Part shown: positions 10,487 to 22,153 of the stretch, piece after piece
Layout of the letters: each line of letters opens with the position of its first letter
Numbering within the stretch: the first letter of the stretch is position 1
Assembly (NCBI GenBank): GCA_029204225.1
Contig: CM055105.1
Location: 18,703,226-18,767,225, forward strand
Source of the DNA: Diphasiastrum complanatum
Taxonomy: Eukaryota > Streptophyta > Lycopodiopsida > Lycopodiales > Lycopodiaceae
Length of the DNA: 64,000 nucleotides
Direction of reading: 5' to 3'
Translations under genes and position numbers: made by a program
The notes under the pieces: model-generated
Databases searched by the model: none
Told to the model about the DNA's origin: nothing
Seen by the model: only the letters and a program-made list of their open reading frames with translations

Positions 10487-10844
10487 TGTTGTGAAATCTC
10501 ACAACAGGATTGGGAGTAGGGTGAGTTTCTCCAAGATGAAAATCGAAATAGCCTTTGCTTCACCTGTGCATTTGCCCATGCAAGCATACAATATTCCCAT
10601 ACATGCGCCTCATTACTATTGATACTCTACACCATGCCTATAGTCATCCTAGCCCATGCAATAGCTCCACACGTCACAATATGTGTGACTTGGTCCTCTC
10701 AACATTATTAATTACATTAATGGACTAATTTAGAATAATGAGTCGTAACCAATAATCTCGAGTACTAGAGTATCGTGTATCCAAGTGTATGACTATGCTG
10801 AATCCTATATACAAGACGTGGACATAACATTCTTCCCCCCTTGA
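10487..10844 (-). repeat. 3' LTR and PPT of a minus-strand LTR element
   Basis: Read on the minus strand, a purine run AAGGGGGGAAGA (10830-10844) is followed by TGTTATGTCCACG, the LTR start at 10829. The LTR most likely ends in TTTCACAACA at 10487, giving 343 bp. The end coincides with a perfect hairpin (TGTTGTGA, 4-nt loop, TCACAACA) at 10487-10506. It belongs to the same family as the LTR at 14609-15097, as shown by a shared GGTCCTCTCAA segment and PPT. The superfamily is unproven; Ty3/gypsy is more likely. Confidence 0.55.
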
Positions 10845-11496
10845 ACTGGCTCTATCCTCAAAATAGGAAAAAAGATTGGGAGTATTTCTATTACTTCCAA
10901 TGCTTACCTAAAAAATCATATCAAACAAGTACTCAGAGATAGAACGATCTTACAAATGTTTATCTCTACTCTAAAGTACAAACTCAGGTTTGGAAAGTAC
11001 ACTAAGTGATAAATTTTTCCATCTAGGTCTCACTCTCTATAAGTTAGAATATCACCTTCATGTAAAATGTGAAAAAGTCATGTCACAAAGATCTAATTAT
11101 GCCCTTTGATCTTTAGCTAATTTGGAGAGCATACTAGCTTCATTACCAATGTGAAAAATCATGCATTAGTCTATTGAAGAGTGGCCCTTCATAGCATTAG
11201 GCTATCTATCGAAGATGAAAACTCAAGAGATTGATGTAGAAACCCAAAGAGATATCTTTCATAAGAATGAATGAGAGAGATAAATTTCTCCCACACTTGT
11301 ATGCCTATTTATAGTAGCCTCTTGACCATTCATGCACTAAAAAAGGAGTAGAAATGGATTTATTTGGTCTGTATCAGATTTACAAACATGTGATCATCTC
11401 TCCTTTGGATTTCCATATGATATCCAACAAATCCAACCCGTTCCTGAAACCTGATCGAACAACTTTCTCTCTAGTGTTTTTGGGTTTTGACTTTGC
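10845..11496 (-). other. 3' untranslated region of the minus-strand element, then anonymous sequence
   Basis: The first 230 bp past the PPT match the corresponding part of the 15.1-15.6 kb element (CTCAGAGATAGAACGAT ... TTTATCTCT). At 11178-11209 lies a 32-nt segment that also occurs in the gag remnant at 9788-9819, with one mismatch. No coding frame is visible to 11496. Confidence 0.45.
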
Positions 11497-13150
11497 ATGG
11501 TCTTTTATTTGTTGGTACTGAACTGTTTAAGGCCCAGATTATTTCTACGAGTTTGTGTCATTAAGGAGATAGAAGTTGTTCAAGTAATTCTTAATGGCTT
11601 GTTGGATGAGCATGCTAATCTTGTTCAAAGTTTTGCTATTCAAAAGACATTGCCAAGTATGGAGGACTTGCAAGAAATCTTGGTGAATGAGGAGTTTAGG
11701 CTTCTATCAAGGGGAGAATCCACTTCCACATCTCAAGTTGGAGAGAAGGAGACTATGTTCTCAAGAGGCAAGTTCAAGGGCAATGGCAAAGGCAAGTGGT
11801 CTAAAGGGCAAGATCAAGGTGTGCCTTCTACTTTTGTTGAAAAGAAGAAAGATAGATCTAAGCTAAAATGTTTCTATTGTGGAATCAAAAAAAAAAATTT
11901 CTAGTGATTGCTTCAAGAAGAAAATAGATCAAGGTGAGAAGCAAAGCAATCTAACTCTAGATGAGGATGGTGTTGATGAACAAAACTCAAATAATTCCTT
12001 CGTTATGTCTTCTTGTTTGTTGGCTAATCAGGGAGATATTGATCCTTGGTGGATTGATAGTGGAGCTAGCTCACATATAACATTTCATAAGGAATATTAC
12101 TCATCATTGATTCCATATTAAGGCAACAAGAAGGTGATTACACAGCCAATGATGGTGAGTGTGCAATCAAGGGGATTGGCACAATTCCTATTTCTCTCTC
12201 TACAAATAGGAATGTGAATTCGAAGAATGTTTTGTTGATTCCATTAGTCACTAAGAACCTTCTTAGTGTTATTTCTGACAAGGGTTTTAAGGTGGAGTTT
12301 GATGGAGATGCTTGCTTGATCAAGAAGGAAGGTGAAGTGATTGCAAAAGGAAAGATGCAAGGTAAATTGTTCAAGCTTGATGCTTGTGTTGTTTCTAACC
12401 AAGTTGGATGTATGGCAAATGAGCAATTGTCAATGCAAGAGGTATGGCACAAGAGATTGGGCATCTCAACTTCAAGTCATTGGAGGTAATGTCAAAGAGA
12501 CAAGTTGTTTTTGCTCTTCCAAAATCTCTAACTAGCATGAATCGTGTTTGTGAACAATGTGCTTTATCGTTGTCACATAGACTACCTTATAAGATATATC
12601 TATATCTACTAGGCCTTTCCAACTTGTGCATTCAGATATTCATGGAGTTACTACAATTAGCAATGGTGGTGCTAAGATGTATGTAGCATTTATTGATGAT
12701 TTTAGTAGATTTTTTTGGGTGTATCTACTAAAGAGCAAGGATGAGGTATGTGATGTCTTTGTCAAGTTCAAGATTGCAAGGGAGGTCCAATTCATCACCA
12801 AATCAAGTGCTTGAGGAGTGACAATGGTGGTGAGTACATTTCTACAAAGCATTTTGTCATGTAAATAGGATCAAGATGGAGCTCACAAGTCCAAGAACAC
12901 CACAACAAAATGGAGTGGCCGAAAGGAAGAATAGAAACTTATGTGAAGGAGCCAAAGCTATGAGGTTAGGTGCCAATCTTTCCTATACCTTTTTGGGGTG
13001 AAGTTTTGTTGTGTGCCAATTATTTATGTAATAGGTGGCCAAGTGTTGTTTTGGATGGAAAGACACCTTTTGATATTTGGTAGGAGGCCGAGTGTCAAGT
13101 ATCTCCAAAACTTTTGGATGTGTATGTTGGAGTTAATCTTACTCCTATGC
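11497..13150 (+). pseudogene. copia gag, protease and integrase, degraded
   Basis: The gag frame (VVQVILNGLLDEHANLVQSF, from about 11572) runs to a zinc knuckle CFYCGIK that is destroyed at 11886-11900 by an A-run indel: the His of CCHC is lost and the frame shifts. Protease WWIDSGASSHITFHKEYY is at 12048-12101. GAG-pre-integrase is split over two frames near 12440. Integrase shows HSDIHG (12627-12645), AFIDDFSRFFWVYL, then SDNGGEY and QQNGVAERKNRN (about 12895-12935) in shifting frames and ends near FGCVC at 13115-13130. The three DDE residues seem present but no continuous frame exists. At about 13150-13196 the sequence changes to an unrelated orientation. Confidence 0.75.
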
Positions 13151-13195
13151 ATCCTAATTGCCCTCCGCTTCACTCAAGGAAATCACTCTCTCAAA

Positions 13196-13990
13196 GCAAG
13201 TAAGAGGCTTTTTTCCATAAGGTAGATCAACAAGATCCCAAGGTTGATTTTCCAGTAAAGCATCAAACTCTACTTGCATAGCATTCTTCCAACTTTGAGA
13301 CTTAATTGGTCCTTCAAAACATGTTGGTTCTTCAAGCATAGTAGTCAAGAAAGAATAAGAGGTGTGTAGTTGAGAATCTTCCCTTTGCTTCCCTTTGTCA
13401 CTATAAGTGAGCCATGATGGCTCGGCCCTCACTCTTGTTGATCTTCTTGGCTCCTTTGGATCTTGAGCAAGATCCTCTTGTTCTCCTCGGCCATAGCATG
13501 ATCATTGATAGGATGAGAGTTGTTGGAAATCACCTTCTCTTTTCCATTGAGATATTCATCAAAAAGTACATCTCTACTTACAATAACTTTCCTGGTAGTA
13601 GGATCAAATATCCTATAAGCTTTACTACTTTCACTATAACCAACAAAGATGCCTTTAAAAGAAGTAGCATCTTCCTTCTTCCTTACTTCTAAAGGAATGT
13701 GTACATAACAAGTACATCCAAAAAATTTGAAATCACTAAGATTTGGCTTTTTGCCATACAATGCTTCATAAGGTGTGAGTCCTTCAATGGCACTATTAGT
13801 CATTCTATTACATAGAAAGTTTGCACATAAAATAGCTTCTCTCCAAAATGAAATAGGAAGAGATGCATCTAATCTCAATGCTATAGCACACTCACATAGT
13901 GTTCTATTTTTCCTCTCGGCCACCCCATTTTGTTGTGAGGTGTATGTGCAAGTAAACTGTCTTCTAATGCCATTAGTTTGACAAAACTCT
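13196..13990 (-). pseudogene. inverted copia block: integrase to RT start
   Basis: On the minus strand this block reads from the end of the integrase core (QQNGVAERKNRTLCECAIAL, about 13880-13935) through LCNRMTNSAIEGLTPYEALY, FGCTCYVHIPLEVRKKEDA, the Arg-rich spacer (about 13430-13480) to the RT start (WKNAMQVEFDALLENQPW and LVDLPYGKKPLTC, 13200-13290). It is collinear with 6610-7410 of the copia element at 5.45 kb and about 85-90% alike by eye. It ends on both sides inside other copia copies that run on the + strand, so it is a rearranged or inserted fragment rather than an element with its own ends. Confidence 0.8.
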
Positions 13991-14608
13991 TTAGGCTTCC
14001 AAATAGTGCCATTGGTGGGATCTCACCATATCAAGCCTTGTATGGCAATAAGCCAAATGTGAAAGATTTGAAAGTGTTTGATGTATTTGTTATGTCCACA
14101 TTCCTTTGGAAACTAGAAAGAAGGAGGATGCAACTTTTTTCGAAGGAATTTTTGTTGGCTATAGTGAAAATAGCAAAGGTTATAGGATTTTTTATCCTAT
14201 TTCAAATAAAGTAAAAGTTTGTAAGGATGTCTTATTTGATGAATCTCAATGTTCCAAGATCCATGGCAAGTTCATCTAATCCTCTATGTGTCCAAGATCT
14301 TGCAAGACCCAAGGAGGAGCTTGATGAAGATGTGCTTTTGAAGGATCAATCTCAAGAGCCAAAGGGGCCGAGGAGATGTACAAGAAACAAGGCCGAGCCA
14401 TCAAGGCTTACCTACCCTGAAAAGGGAAAGCAAAGGGAAGACTCAAATCCTACTACCTCTTACTCCTTTCTAACCACGATGCTTGAAGAGCCATCAAGTT
14501 TTGAAGATGCTAGCAAATCACATGTTTGGAGAGATGCAATGCAAGTAGAGTTTGATGATTTAGTAGATAATCAAAATTGGGATCTTGCATACCTTCCATA
14601 TGGGAAGA
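13991..14608 (+). pseudogene. copia integrase C-terminus to RT start, third family
   Basis: Starts mid-gene at LPNSAIGGISPYQALYGNKP and continues with the FGCxxYVHIPLET region (frame broken near 14080), GIFVGYSENSK, the spacer (PRRCTRNKAEPSRLTY, 14367-14415) and the RT start (VWRDAMQVEFDDLVDNQNW, 14523-14580). The gene stops at LPYGKM where the minus-strand LTR begins at 14609, so that LTR element interrupted it. The wording differs from the two copia fragments immediately before it. Confidence 0.75.
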
Positions 14609-15112
14609 TGTAAAGATCACAAGGGAAAACCCCTAAGATGAGGATAGGAAAACACAAGAGAGACAATAGAGAGAAACCACCCAACCAATCCTAGATCCCT
14701 CCTAGAGAACCCTCCTGGATCTAGCCTCCAAGCCATGCCATGTGATAGCAAGAGGAGAAGAGCTTAACTGGTAGCCTAGACCAAAGTCGTCGATGGGATA
14801 ATCTCTACCTCAATAAATAAAGAGGAGGATCTTGTGCATGAACCCATGCAATCCCCATGCAGGTCGACTATAAATAGGTCATAGCTCTTCATGCATTCCT
14901 CCTGCCTATGTCAATCACACGTACATGCACTACTCCATATGTCTCAATTAGAGTGTCTGGGTCCTCTCAAGGTCATTAGTCACAAACAGGCCTCGATGTG
15001 GAATTAAATCATAGCGTGACCAATGATTTCAAACATTGGAGAGCCGATCTACCATATTAGGACTATTCCATGTCCTTAACTGAATATGGTCGTAACATTC
15101 TTCTTCCCTTAA
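14609..15112 (-). repeat. 3' LTR and PPT of a second minus-strand LTR element
   Basis: On the minus strand a purine run AAGGGAAGAAGAA (15098-15112) precedes TGTTACGACCATATTCAG, and the LTR ends in GTGATCTTTACA at 14609: 489 bp. A TATA-like box (CTATTTATAG) is at about 14870-14880. The left flank GAAGA (14604-14608) would be one half of a target duplication; the other half was not found because no second LTR is visible. It cuts a copia RT start. Confidence 0.6.
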
Positions 15113-15209
15113 AAAGTTCTATCCTCAAAGCGAGAGAACTAGAGAAGATCCAAATTTGTATGCTTGTAACTCTTTTCCCATAAATCATTATCCTCAATCT
15201 GACCATCCA

Positions 15210-15590
15210 ACCTAATCAAGCACTCAGAGATAGAACGATTTTCTCAATTGTTTGTCTCTGATTCGGAGTACTCTTTCAATTTCCAAAGCCTGCATTGAGC
15301 GATAAGTTCTCCAAATGGGTAAAATTTCAATATATTAAACTGACACTACTAGATGAGCAGTCGACCAATCATGAATATCAAGTTCAAAAGCTAACAAATC
15401 AATCTTTTAACTTTCACTTTATCCTGAAAATCAATCCTTAGTCTGGCTTCAATATCAAATAAGTACTTAGATATGGAATAATTCTCAAATTATTTATCTC
15501 TGCACTGAAGTACTATACTGACCTTTAGAAGTACACTAAGAGATAATTTTCCTATTGAGTTTGATTCTCTCCAATCTAAAAATATCACCT
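15210..15590 (-). repeat. two degenerate copies of a hairpin-bearing unit upstream of the PPT
   Basis: Segments at about 15217-15320 and 15460-15560 are related to each other and to about 10926-11025 of the sister element. Each has AGAGATA (or a close variant) and TATCTCT about 20 nt apart, able to pair, followed by TTTCCAAAG or TTTAGAAGTACAC and GATAA. They lie between the lost pol gene and the PPT. Confidence 0.45.
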
Positions 15591-17625
15591 TCATGTAACC
15601 TCAATATACATGAATCACTGGGTGAGTTCTCACCTTACATTGGAAATCAATATTCAAAAGTCAAAGATCCAAACATTTATAGTCCAAGACTATCCACAAT
15701 TACTTGTAGATCTGTCATAAATGCTTCTTGATACCAATACACTTAGATTTTTTCAAAAAGCTAAGATACAGCAATTCATCCTACCAAAATCTCTTAGGAG
15801 ATCCATCAAGATAAAAATGACTTTAACTCAGTCCTGAGTACCCCAGATACTCTCTTGAGTTACGTGCTCTTATTTCTAGCATCATATGCAAGAAAATAGC
15901 AACCTTCAATCTTGATAAACTTAACTGTCTCCAAATAAACCAGAGATTTAGGTTGAAAATAGTACACAAGCATTCCTTGACTACAATCTGTTAGGTAAGC
16001 GAATTCCTCATAAGTAAACAAGTTACTTAATGAAAATGCCTGTGAGATCCACACAATCTCAAATATGTGCTGGAGTAAAGAAATTTAGAGTTCAAATAAC
16101 TAATCTAAATCCTTGACTCACCCAATTGATCAAGAATTACTCATTATCTTAAGAATCCTCACATTTTCTTATATTCATTTAATGACCTTTAAGTATCAAT
16201 TTATGATCCATCAATCATAAACATTTAGAATTTTATGATTCATCAATCATAATTTACAGGATTTCAAAAACATAATCATTAAAAAAATATTGGAGTATGT
16301 GCACAACATACAACTCAGGAAATATAAAAATCATTCTGGAATCTTTTTCACAAGGAAAATTACTGGATTCCAAGAAAATTCTTCCAAACCTATTCTTAAC
16401 CAGATTATGAGTTCCAAATTCTACAATCAACCAAGTAATTCAAGACCTTTACAACATTTGTCTATAGCAACATAAACTTTATACAATCTCCTAGAACAAC
16501 GTCTAGAGATTACAAAGTTCTGCTGAATTCCAGAATTCAGTTGACCATTATTGGAACCATTAGGATCCGATATCCAATAGAGCTCACAAGGATACTATCA
16601 CTAATGAATTAAGTCTATTCCTCAATTGAGAAAAACTCACCCAAGAACTCAATATATCCTATGCACACAATTCCCTGATGAATCCAAATGACTCATAAAT
16701 TATGTGTCTTATAGGCAATACACACAAAACAAACTGTTTCTAGTGAATTCTCTTCACACTGTCAGTTTTACCAAACTTCCACAGGAGTAAATCAACTACT
16801 CAAGTTAATTGCCCATGATTTAGAAATCTTAAACGTTCAGGTGCAGCTCTTGATTGTACTAGTACAACACCACATTTAGATTCTTATCCAAATCATTATT
16901 AAGCTAACCTATACATCTATCAGAACAGATCTATTAACTCTGTAAGTAATTGTCATACACACAATACGTGATCATATGTCTATGTTCAACAACTAGGTTA
17001 AGTGCACCAGATAACCTTAGTAACCAGGAATACATAGTAGATCCAAACAAGATTATTCGTGCCCATATGAGAATAATCTCACTATGACCTAGTACACAAA
17101 CATATATGTCATTATCTGGCAGATTCCTCCAAAATCGGCATATGTTACATATCTTATTGAGAATCTTGTAACTCAACAATTGAAAAACTCTATTTCTCAT
17201 GAGTAAATAGCATATCTGGAAAATCTCTGAAGTGACTAATTCCACATCACAAGTTTTCCAACCATCATACTTTTACAAATATAATTTCTTCATCCAATCA
17301 ACCTATTTTAGATCTTAGTGTACAAACCAAGATTAGGCTGACTTATACAAACATCTTTGGACATAAGGTTAAGATTAAAACTTTATTCCATCTAATCCAA
17401 TCAGCAGAATCTTAAATTAATCTTTACCACCACTATTCATAATCATGAATATCTAACAGCTCAAACCCCCACAACTCCTCTAGTTCCAGATTATTGTTAG
17501 CAGATTCCAGGAAATCCCCAAGTGTCGAGCCAAGCTGAAACATAGAGCATCTCTCACCGAAGACCGAGAAGAATTTAGAGGGAGGAGAGCAGAAGAAGCT
17601 GAGAGCCGAGGATTACTAGCTAGGA
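15591..17625. other. 2 kb without recognisable genes
   Basis: AT-rich, with only short frames on either strand. The minus-strand frame at 15860-16054 (LVYLETVKFIKIEGCYFLAY) has a protein-like composition but no partner that I recognise. It could be internal DNA of the minus-strand LTR element. No tRNA, rRNA or long tandem array seen. Confidence 0.4.
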
Positions 17626-18310
17626 TGACAAATGATTTCTATGTGAGTGGTGAATCCCAGAGAAGGAACGACCATGTAGGAGCTAGTAATGTTCCTAGGC
17701 ATTGTAAATAAGTGTAGACCCCTCTTAAATAAACTAGAGTGAGCCACCTTTTGATGGTGACCTCTAGTGGAAGAGCTATTTCCACATGTAATTTCTAAAT
17801 TAGTGGAATTGCCAATTAGGCTCCACATGGGCAGCTCTCTTACTTATTTAAGGGTCCCCCTCTCTTGTGAGGGAGCTTTTAATGTATTGTCATTTCTCTT
17901 GCATGAATAAAGAAGATCTTCCATGAGTTTTTGACAATTGAGAATCTCCTTGTTCATGGCTATTGTCTTGAGTGATATTCCTATGAACATGCTTTGATTT
18001 CTTGTTGTGGTTGTGGTTTAATTAGATTTCTTGCTTTCTCTCTTGCAATGTGGAATGTAGATGTGGACTAGCTTTCTTGTTTCTTGTTGTGTAGTTTAAT
18101 CTTGATGTTTTTATGCTTCCTGATTTCTTAGAATAGTTTGGTAGATAGATTTGTAGATGGCTCTCTGTTTCAGAATGTTAATCTATGCTTGAGCAAGGTT
18201 GGTTGCATGGCTTGTAAATGCATGTAGCTGGATTGGACGAGACTATTTCATCCCACTGATAGGATGGGAATACGAACGTTGAACTGACAAATAATCTGTC
18301 TGGAAACAGT
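17626..18310 (+). promoter_or_regulatory. LTR- or leader-like region upstream of the gypsy gag
   Basis: Contains a TATA-like CTTATTTAAGGG (17841-17852), then a pyrimidine-rich run, GAATAAAGAAG (17906-17916) and a T-rich U5-like stretch, the usual layout of an LTR. Start (TGACAAATG at 17626) and end are guesses, and no primer binding site was identified. It directly precedes the gypsy coding region. Confidence 0.3.
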
Positions 18311-18319
18311 TCTAAACAA

Positions 18320-19123
18320 GTGAACCCAACTAAAGAACTAAGTTCTGGAAACGGGCAGAAACTCCCGGATTCCAGAGCGGAAACCACCAATGAAGAAGAG
18401 ATAAAAAGAAAAAAAAACCCTGTTCATAGATTCTGGCTAGAATCTGTGAACATTTGTCCTCCACCTTTAACGGGACACCCTGATCAAGGAGCACAAAAAC
18501 ATAGACATCCTCGAGAATCTGTACAAACACATCTTCTCGATAACTCCTATGATCACACATACAATCATGATACAACACTCCCATCTGCTAGTTCTCAAAC
18601 TTATTTAAGTGAAAACTCTTGCTCGTGCAAACGGGATGAGTATTTCACGATCTCAAAAAGCCAAGCACAACTCGCCATCCAAGATGGTTATGATATTACC
18701 ACAGGACCAATGAGCAATCGTTGTTTTATTTGTGGCGACATTGGCCACTTCATGGTTGATTGTAAAGTTAAGAACCAATACCATGCGGAGTGTCCAGACT
18801 GTGTTCGCAAACACAGTTTCAAAGACTGTCCTAAACATCCTAACAAGATCCTTCCAGCACATCACATATCATCCGAACCTATTAAACTTCTTACCAGAGC
18901 ACAACGCCACCACCAAGAACAACAGCAACACATTGCCAAAATAGCTGACCATCACGGAAGCCACTTGACAGCTTCCACATTACCCAAAGACTACCCAGAT
19001 CCAAAAGTGGAACAAAGGCAGTACAATGAAGTTAGAGATGAGTTTTTTGCGAGAGGAAAAAAATACGAAAAGTCTGTTATCCGCTCAAATCCCCAAAAAA
19101 GAGCAATCCCTACAGGGACTTGA
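18320..19123 (+). pseudogene. Ty3/gypsy gag
   Basis: Open frame of 267 codons without an ATG at its beginning (first codon GTG). The N-terminal 120 residues are polar and low in features. A CCHC knuckle lies at residues about 134-147 (CFICGDIGHFMVDC, 18722-18763), followed by a second Cys/His cluster (CPDCVRKHSFKDCPKH). The C-terminal part is rich in Gln, His and Lys. This would be the nucleocapsid part of the polyprotein feeding into the protease region 160 bp downstream. The frame ends at 19123 and the element continues in other frames, so the copy is broken here. Confidence 0.65.
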
Positions 19124-19286
19124 AGTATTTTCTGACCTCCTGCAAGCTCAACTCACCATGCCATTCCATAGCGCGATAAAATCTTTCACCGGACTTTAAC
19201 GCTATATCCATTGTAGTTTTCAGCTGCCTACTATTCCTGACGACCAGCGAAAATCAAAAGAGATTCCTAAAATTCCTCAGATTCCT

Positions 19287-19840
19287 ATGAATCAACTAAA
19301 TATAGGTGTTGCTAAGGGGACTAGCATCACCTTGCCTCTGTCCTATAAAAACTATCCCACAGTATCCGCTATTCTTGATAGCAGATCAGGCGTAAATATA
19401 ATGGCTTTGTCATTGGCAAAGTCATGGGGATTCCATACCCTCGATCAACCATGCTACAAACTTCACATGGCTTATCAATGAGTTACAGACCCTGCCGATC
19501 ATTTATCGAATATCAATGTTCGCATTGCAGGTGTCAAATTCGTAATCGATTGTGTCATCTTAGACTTACCAGATGATGCAAATACTTATAAACTCCTTTT
19601 TGGTACACCCTGGCTACAGATGGCAGGCATTGTCCAAGATTAGAAGCATAGCAAAATCACCTTTAGCAATCACGACAAACGAGTCACTGTTGACTCAACT
19701 GGCCATGTCAAGCCCACTAAAGTTTATGATGATTGGTCATCAACAACTTATGACAAATTAGATAGTGTCCCAATCCAACCAAAAGGCCACTATACGAGAT
19801 CCACGGACATAATAAATTGGGGTCAAGCACTAGCCACTGT
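19287..19840 (+). pseudogene. gypsy protease region
   Basis: The segment YPTVSAILDSRSGVNIMALSL (19346-19408) matches the active site of gypsy aspartic proteases, normally hydrophobic-DSGAxxN. Here an extra residue makes it DSRSGVN. A stop follows at 19479-19481 and the downstream ILDLPDDANTYKLLFGTPWLQ (19558-19620), typical of the retropepsin C-terminal half, is open in another frame. Processing activity is unlikely. Confidence 0.6.
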
Positions 19841-21224
19841 GGACTGTGCTGATTCCAACGGATGTTGTATCAAAACCGCTACAGAGGATGTGGATATTCT
19901 ACCATCTTCTACAAACATTGATACACCCATCATTCCACTTATGATGATTGACCCTATTCTTATAGCTTGGTGCCCAAGAGAACCTAGCATCTCTACCGCC
20001 CATGTTTCGGAAGAAGGTATTCTTTCCATGGATGATGTTGAAATGACGAATGAACATGTACTCTTTTATCTAGATGTCCACCGTTATCCGCCAAAATCAA
20101 TTCCTCAGGAGATGAAGTCACCAGGGCCGTTGGCTCACGTCCAACTGACATCCAAAGTACCCAACACACAAACATATAGGCCCAAGCCCAAAGTATACAC
20201 ATGGGATGTGTATCCAGACAAAGTTTGGGATACAATAGATGCCGACATGATAAACAAGGCAACAACACCGCCCACTCAAAAACCTCCAAAACCTCGGTTA
20301 CAAAAAACTAAAATCATTGATACAAAATTAACCGAGTGCCAAAAACAGATGCATGAGAAGCTTAAACAACTGATTAAGCCCTTGTCTAAAGAGACAGAAA
20401 CCAAACAATCAGACCAAGCTTCCACGTCTGGTAGTACCTCCACTCAAATGATTCCCAAAGTTCCCAAAAATTTTGTGGAACCACTCGTTGATCTCCCACA
20501 AAAGTTTAAAGACTTCACCTTGGATGACGTCATTATCCAGTTACCACAGCCACACCGAGAACCTACACCAAGTTCCCACTCCTTTCAAGGACCTGCTAAA
20601 ACAATTCCGTTAAACCTTAAAGATCCTGACGAGGAGATGGATCGAATAGTTCATGTTGGTGCACACCTTTTGTCAGCACAACTTTCTGACCTGGAAACTT
20701 TACTTCGCAAATGCAGGGATGTATTTGCATGGAACTATACAGAAATGAAAGGAATCTCGTCTGAAGTAGCGGTCCATATGATTCCTTTAGAAGACAACGC
20801 TAAGCCTATTAGGGCTAAACCTTACAGATGTAACCCTGTCTATCGTGAGAGAATCGATGAAGATATTAAAAAATTGCTGGATGTTGGCTTCATCTATGAA
20901 GTCCAACATACTGATTGGGTATCACCCATTGTGGTCATACCCAAGAAAAATGGCAAACTTCGTATTTGTGTCGATCTGAGAAATCTTCATGCGATTACAA
21001 AGAAGGACCATTTTTCCTTATCTGTAACGACCCAAATTCTTGAGGAAATGGCAGGAGCTGAAGCTTTTAGCTTCTTGGATGGATTCGGCGATTATTTCCT
21101 TGTTCAAATAGCCCCTGAAGATAAACACAAGATAGCCTTTGCATCAGAAAATGGGGTCTACACTTATAATGTCATGCCTTTTGGCCTATGCAATGCCCCT
21201 TCAACGTTTCTTCAGCCGACATGA
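19839..21224 (+). pseudogene. gypsy RT N-terminal half
   Basis: A 461-codon open frame with no internal stop. About 270 residues of linker rich in Pro, Thr and Lys precede a clear gypsy RT: KPYRCNPVYRERIDEDIKKL, VSPIVVIPKKNGKLRICVDL, AFSFLDGFGDYFLVQIAPED, YNVMPFGLCNAPSTF. The first catalytic Asp (FLDG) is present. The frame stops directly after STFLQPT at 21222-21224, where the RT should continue with about 35 residues that contain YxDD. The long linker upstream is typical of the protease-RT interval. Confidence 0.85.
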
Positions 21225-22153
21225 ACCTCGAGGCATTAGAAAAAATCTTCATTCGTTGTCGTAGGTTTGGAATTTCACTCAACCTTGACAAGTGACAAAT
21301 CTGGGTCACCCATGGGGTAGTCCTCGGACATATCATTTCAAAGGATGGTATCTCTACCGATCCTTCAAAGATCAAGGTAATAGTTGAAATGCCCTTACCT
21401 GCAACAGTGAAGGAAGTTTACGTGTTCCTCGGTCACACTAATTATTATCGCATCTTTATAATCGATTATGCCGGCAAGGCACGACTCGTTTATTTAGTTG
21501 TGGTAGATCCTTGATGGATCGAAGAACGCATTAAAGCCTTTGAGGAGTTAAAAACAGCCCTTACCACGGCACCCATACTCCATTCGCCAGACTACACGAA
21601 AGAGTTCCATGTGCATACTGACGCTAGTAAGTATGCCATTGGAGGTCTTCTTGCACAACCGGACGAGTATGGCAAAGATTTCCTAGTACGTTTCTTGAGC
21701 AGGCAACTGGTGCCTGCTGAAGTAAACTATACCACAACCGAATGAGAAGCATTGGCAATGGTCTATGATGTTCAACAACTAAGACATTATTTACTAGGCC
21801 AGACCTTTGCCTTCTACATCGACCATCAAGCCCTGTTATATATTGTTAATAGATCCTGTAAAACGGGACGTATAGCTCGATGGTTGTTGATTTTAGAGGA
21901 ATTTAATTTTCGCGTAGTTGTTCGGAAAGAAACCCAACATTTCATGGCGGATCACCTTTCCCAGTTCCCTAATGCTGAAAAAGCAACTACACCAGTCAAC
22001 GATGATCTTCTTGATGCATGTCTTTTTCAAATTGCTGCTACACCCTTATGGACTGAGGAGATCACTCAGGTCCTAACAATGGGCAGACTTAAAGAAGGCC
22101 TGAATACGGTTGCAAAATGGAAATTTTTACTTAAAGCAGCGCCCTTTCAATAA
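21218..22153 (+). pseudogene. gypsy RT C-terminal half and RNase H, YxDD deleted
   Basis: The sequence resumes in another frame at MNLEALEKIFIRCRRFGISL, which in relatives follows the YxDD motif by about ten residues. So the deletion removed the catalytic Asp pair. It goes on through LGHIISKDGISTDPSKIK, stops at 21292 and 21513, RNase H (FHVHTDASKYAIGGLLAQPD, NYTTTE then a stop, EALAMVYDVQQLRHYLLGQT, FYIDHQALLYI) to ADHLSQFP at 21949-21972. From 21752 the frame is open to 22153. The RT cannot be active. Confidence 0.85.

Noticed and set aside
15735-15755. Primer-site-like TTGGTATCAAGAAGC on the minus strand
   Set aside because: Two mismatches to the initiator tRNA-Met site, no LTR end next to it and no LTR copy at higher coordinates.
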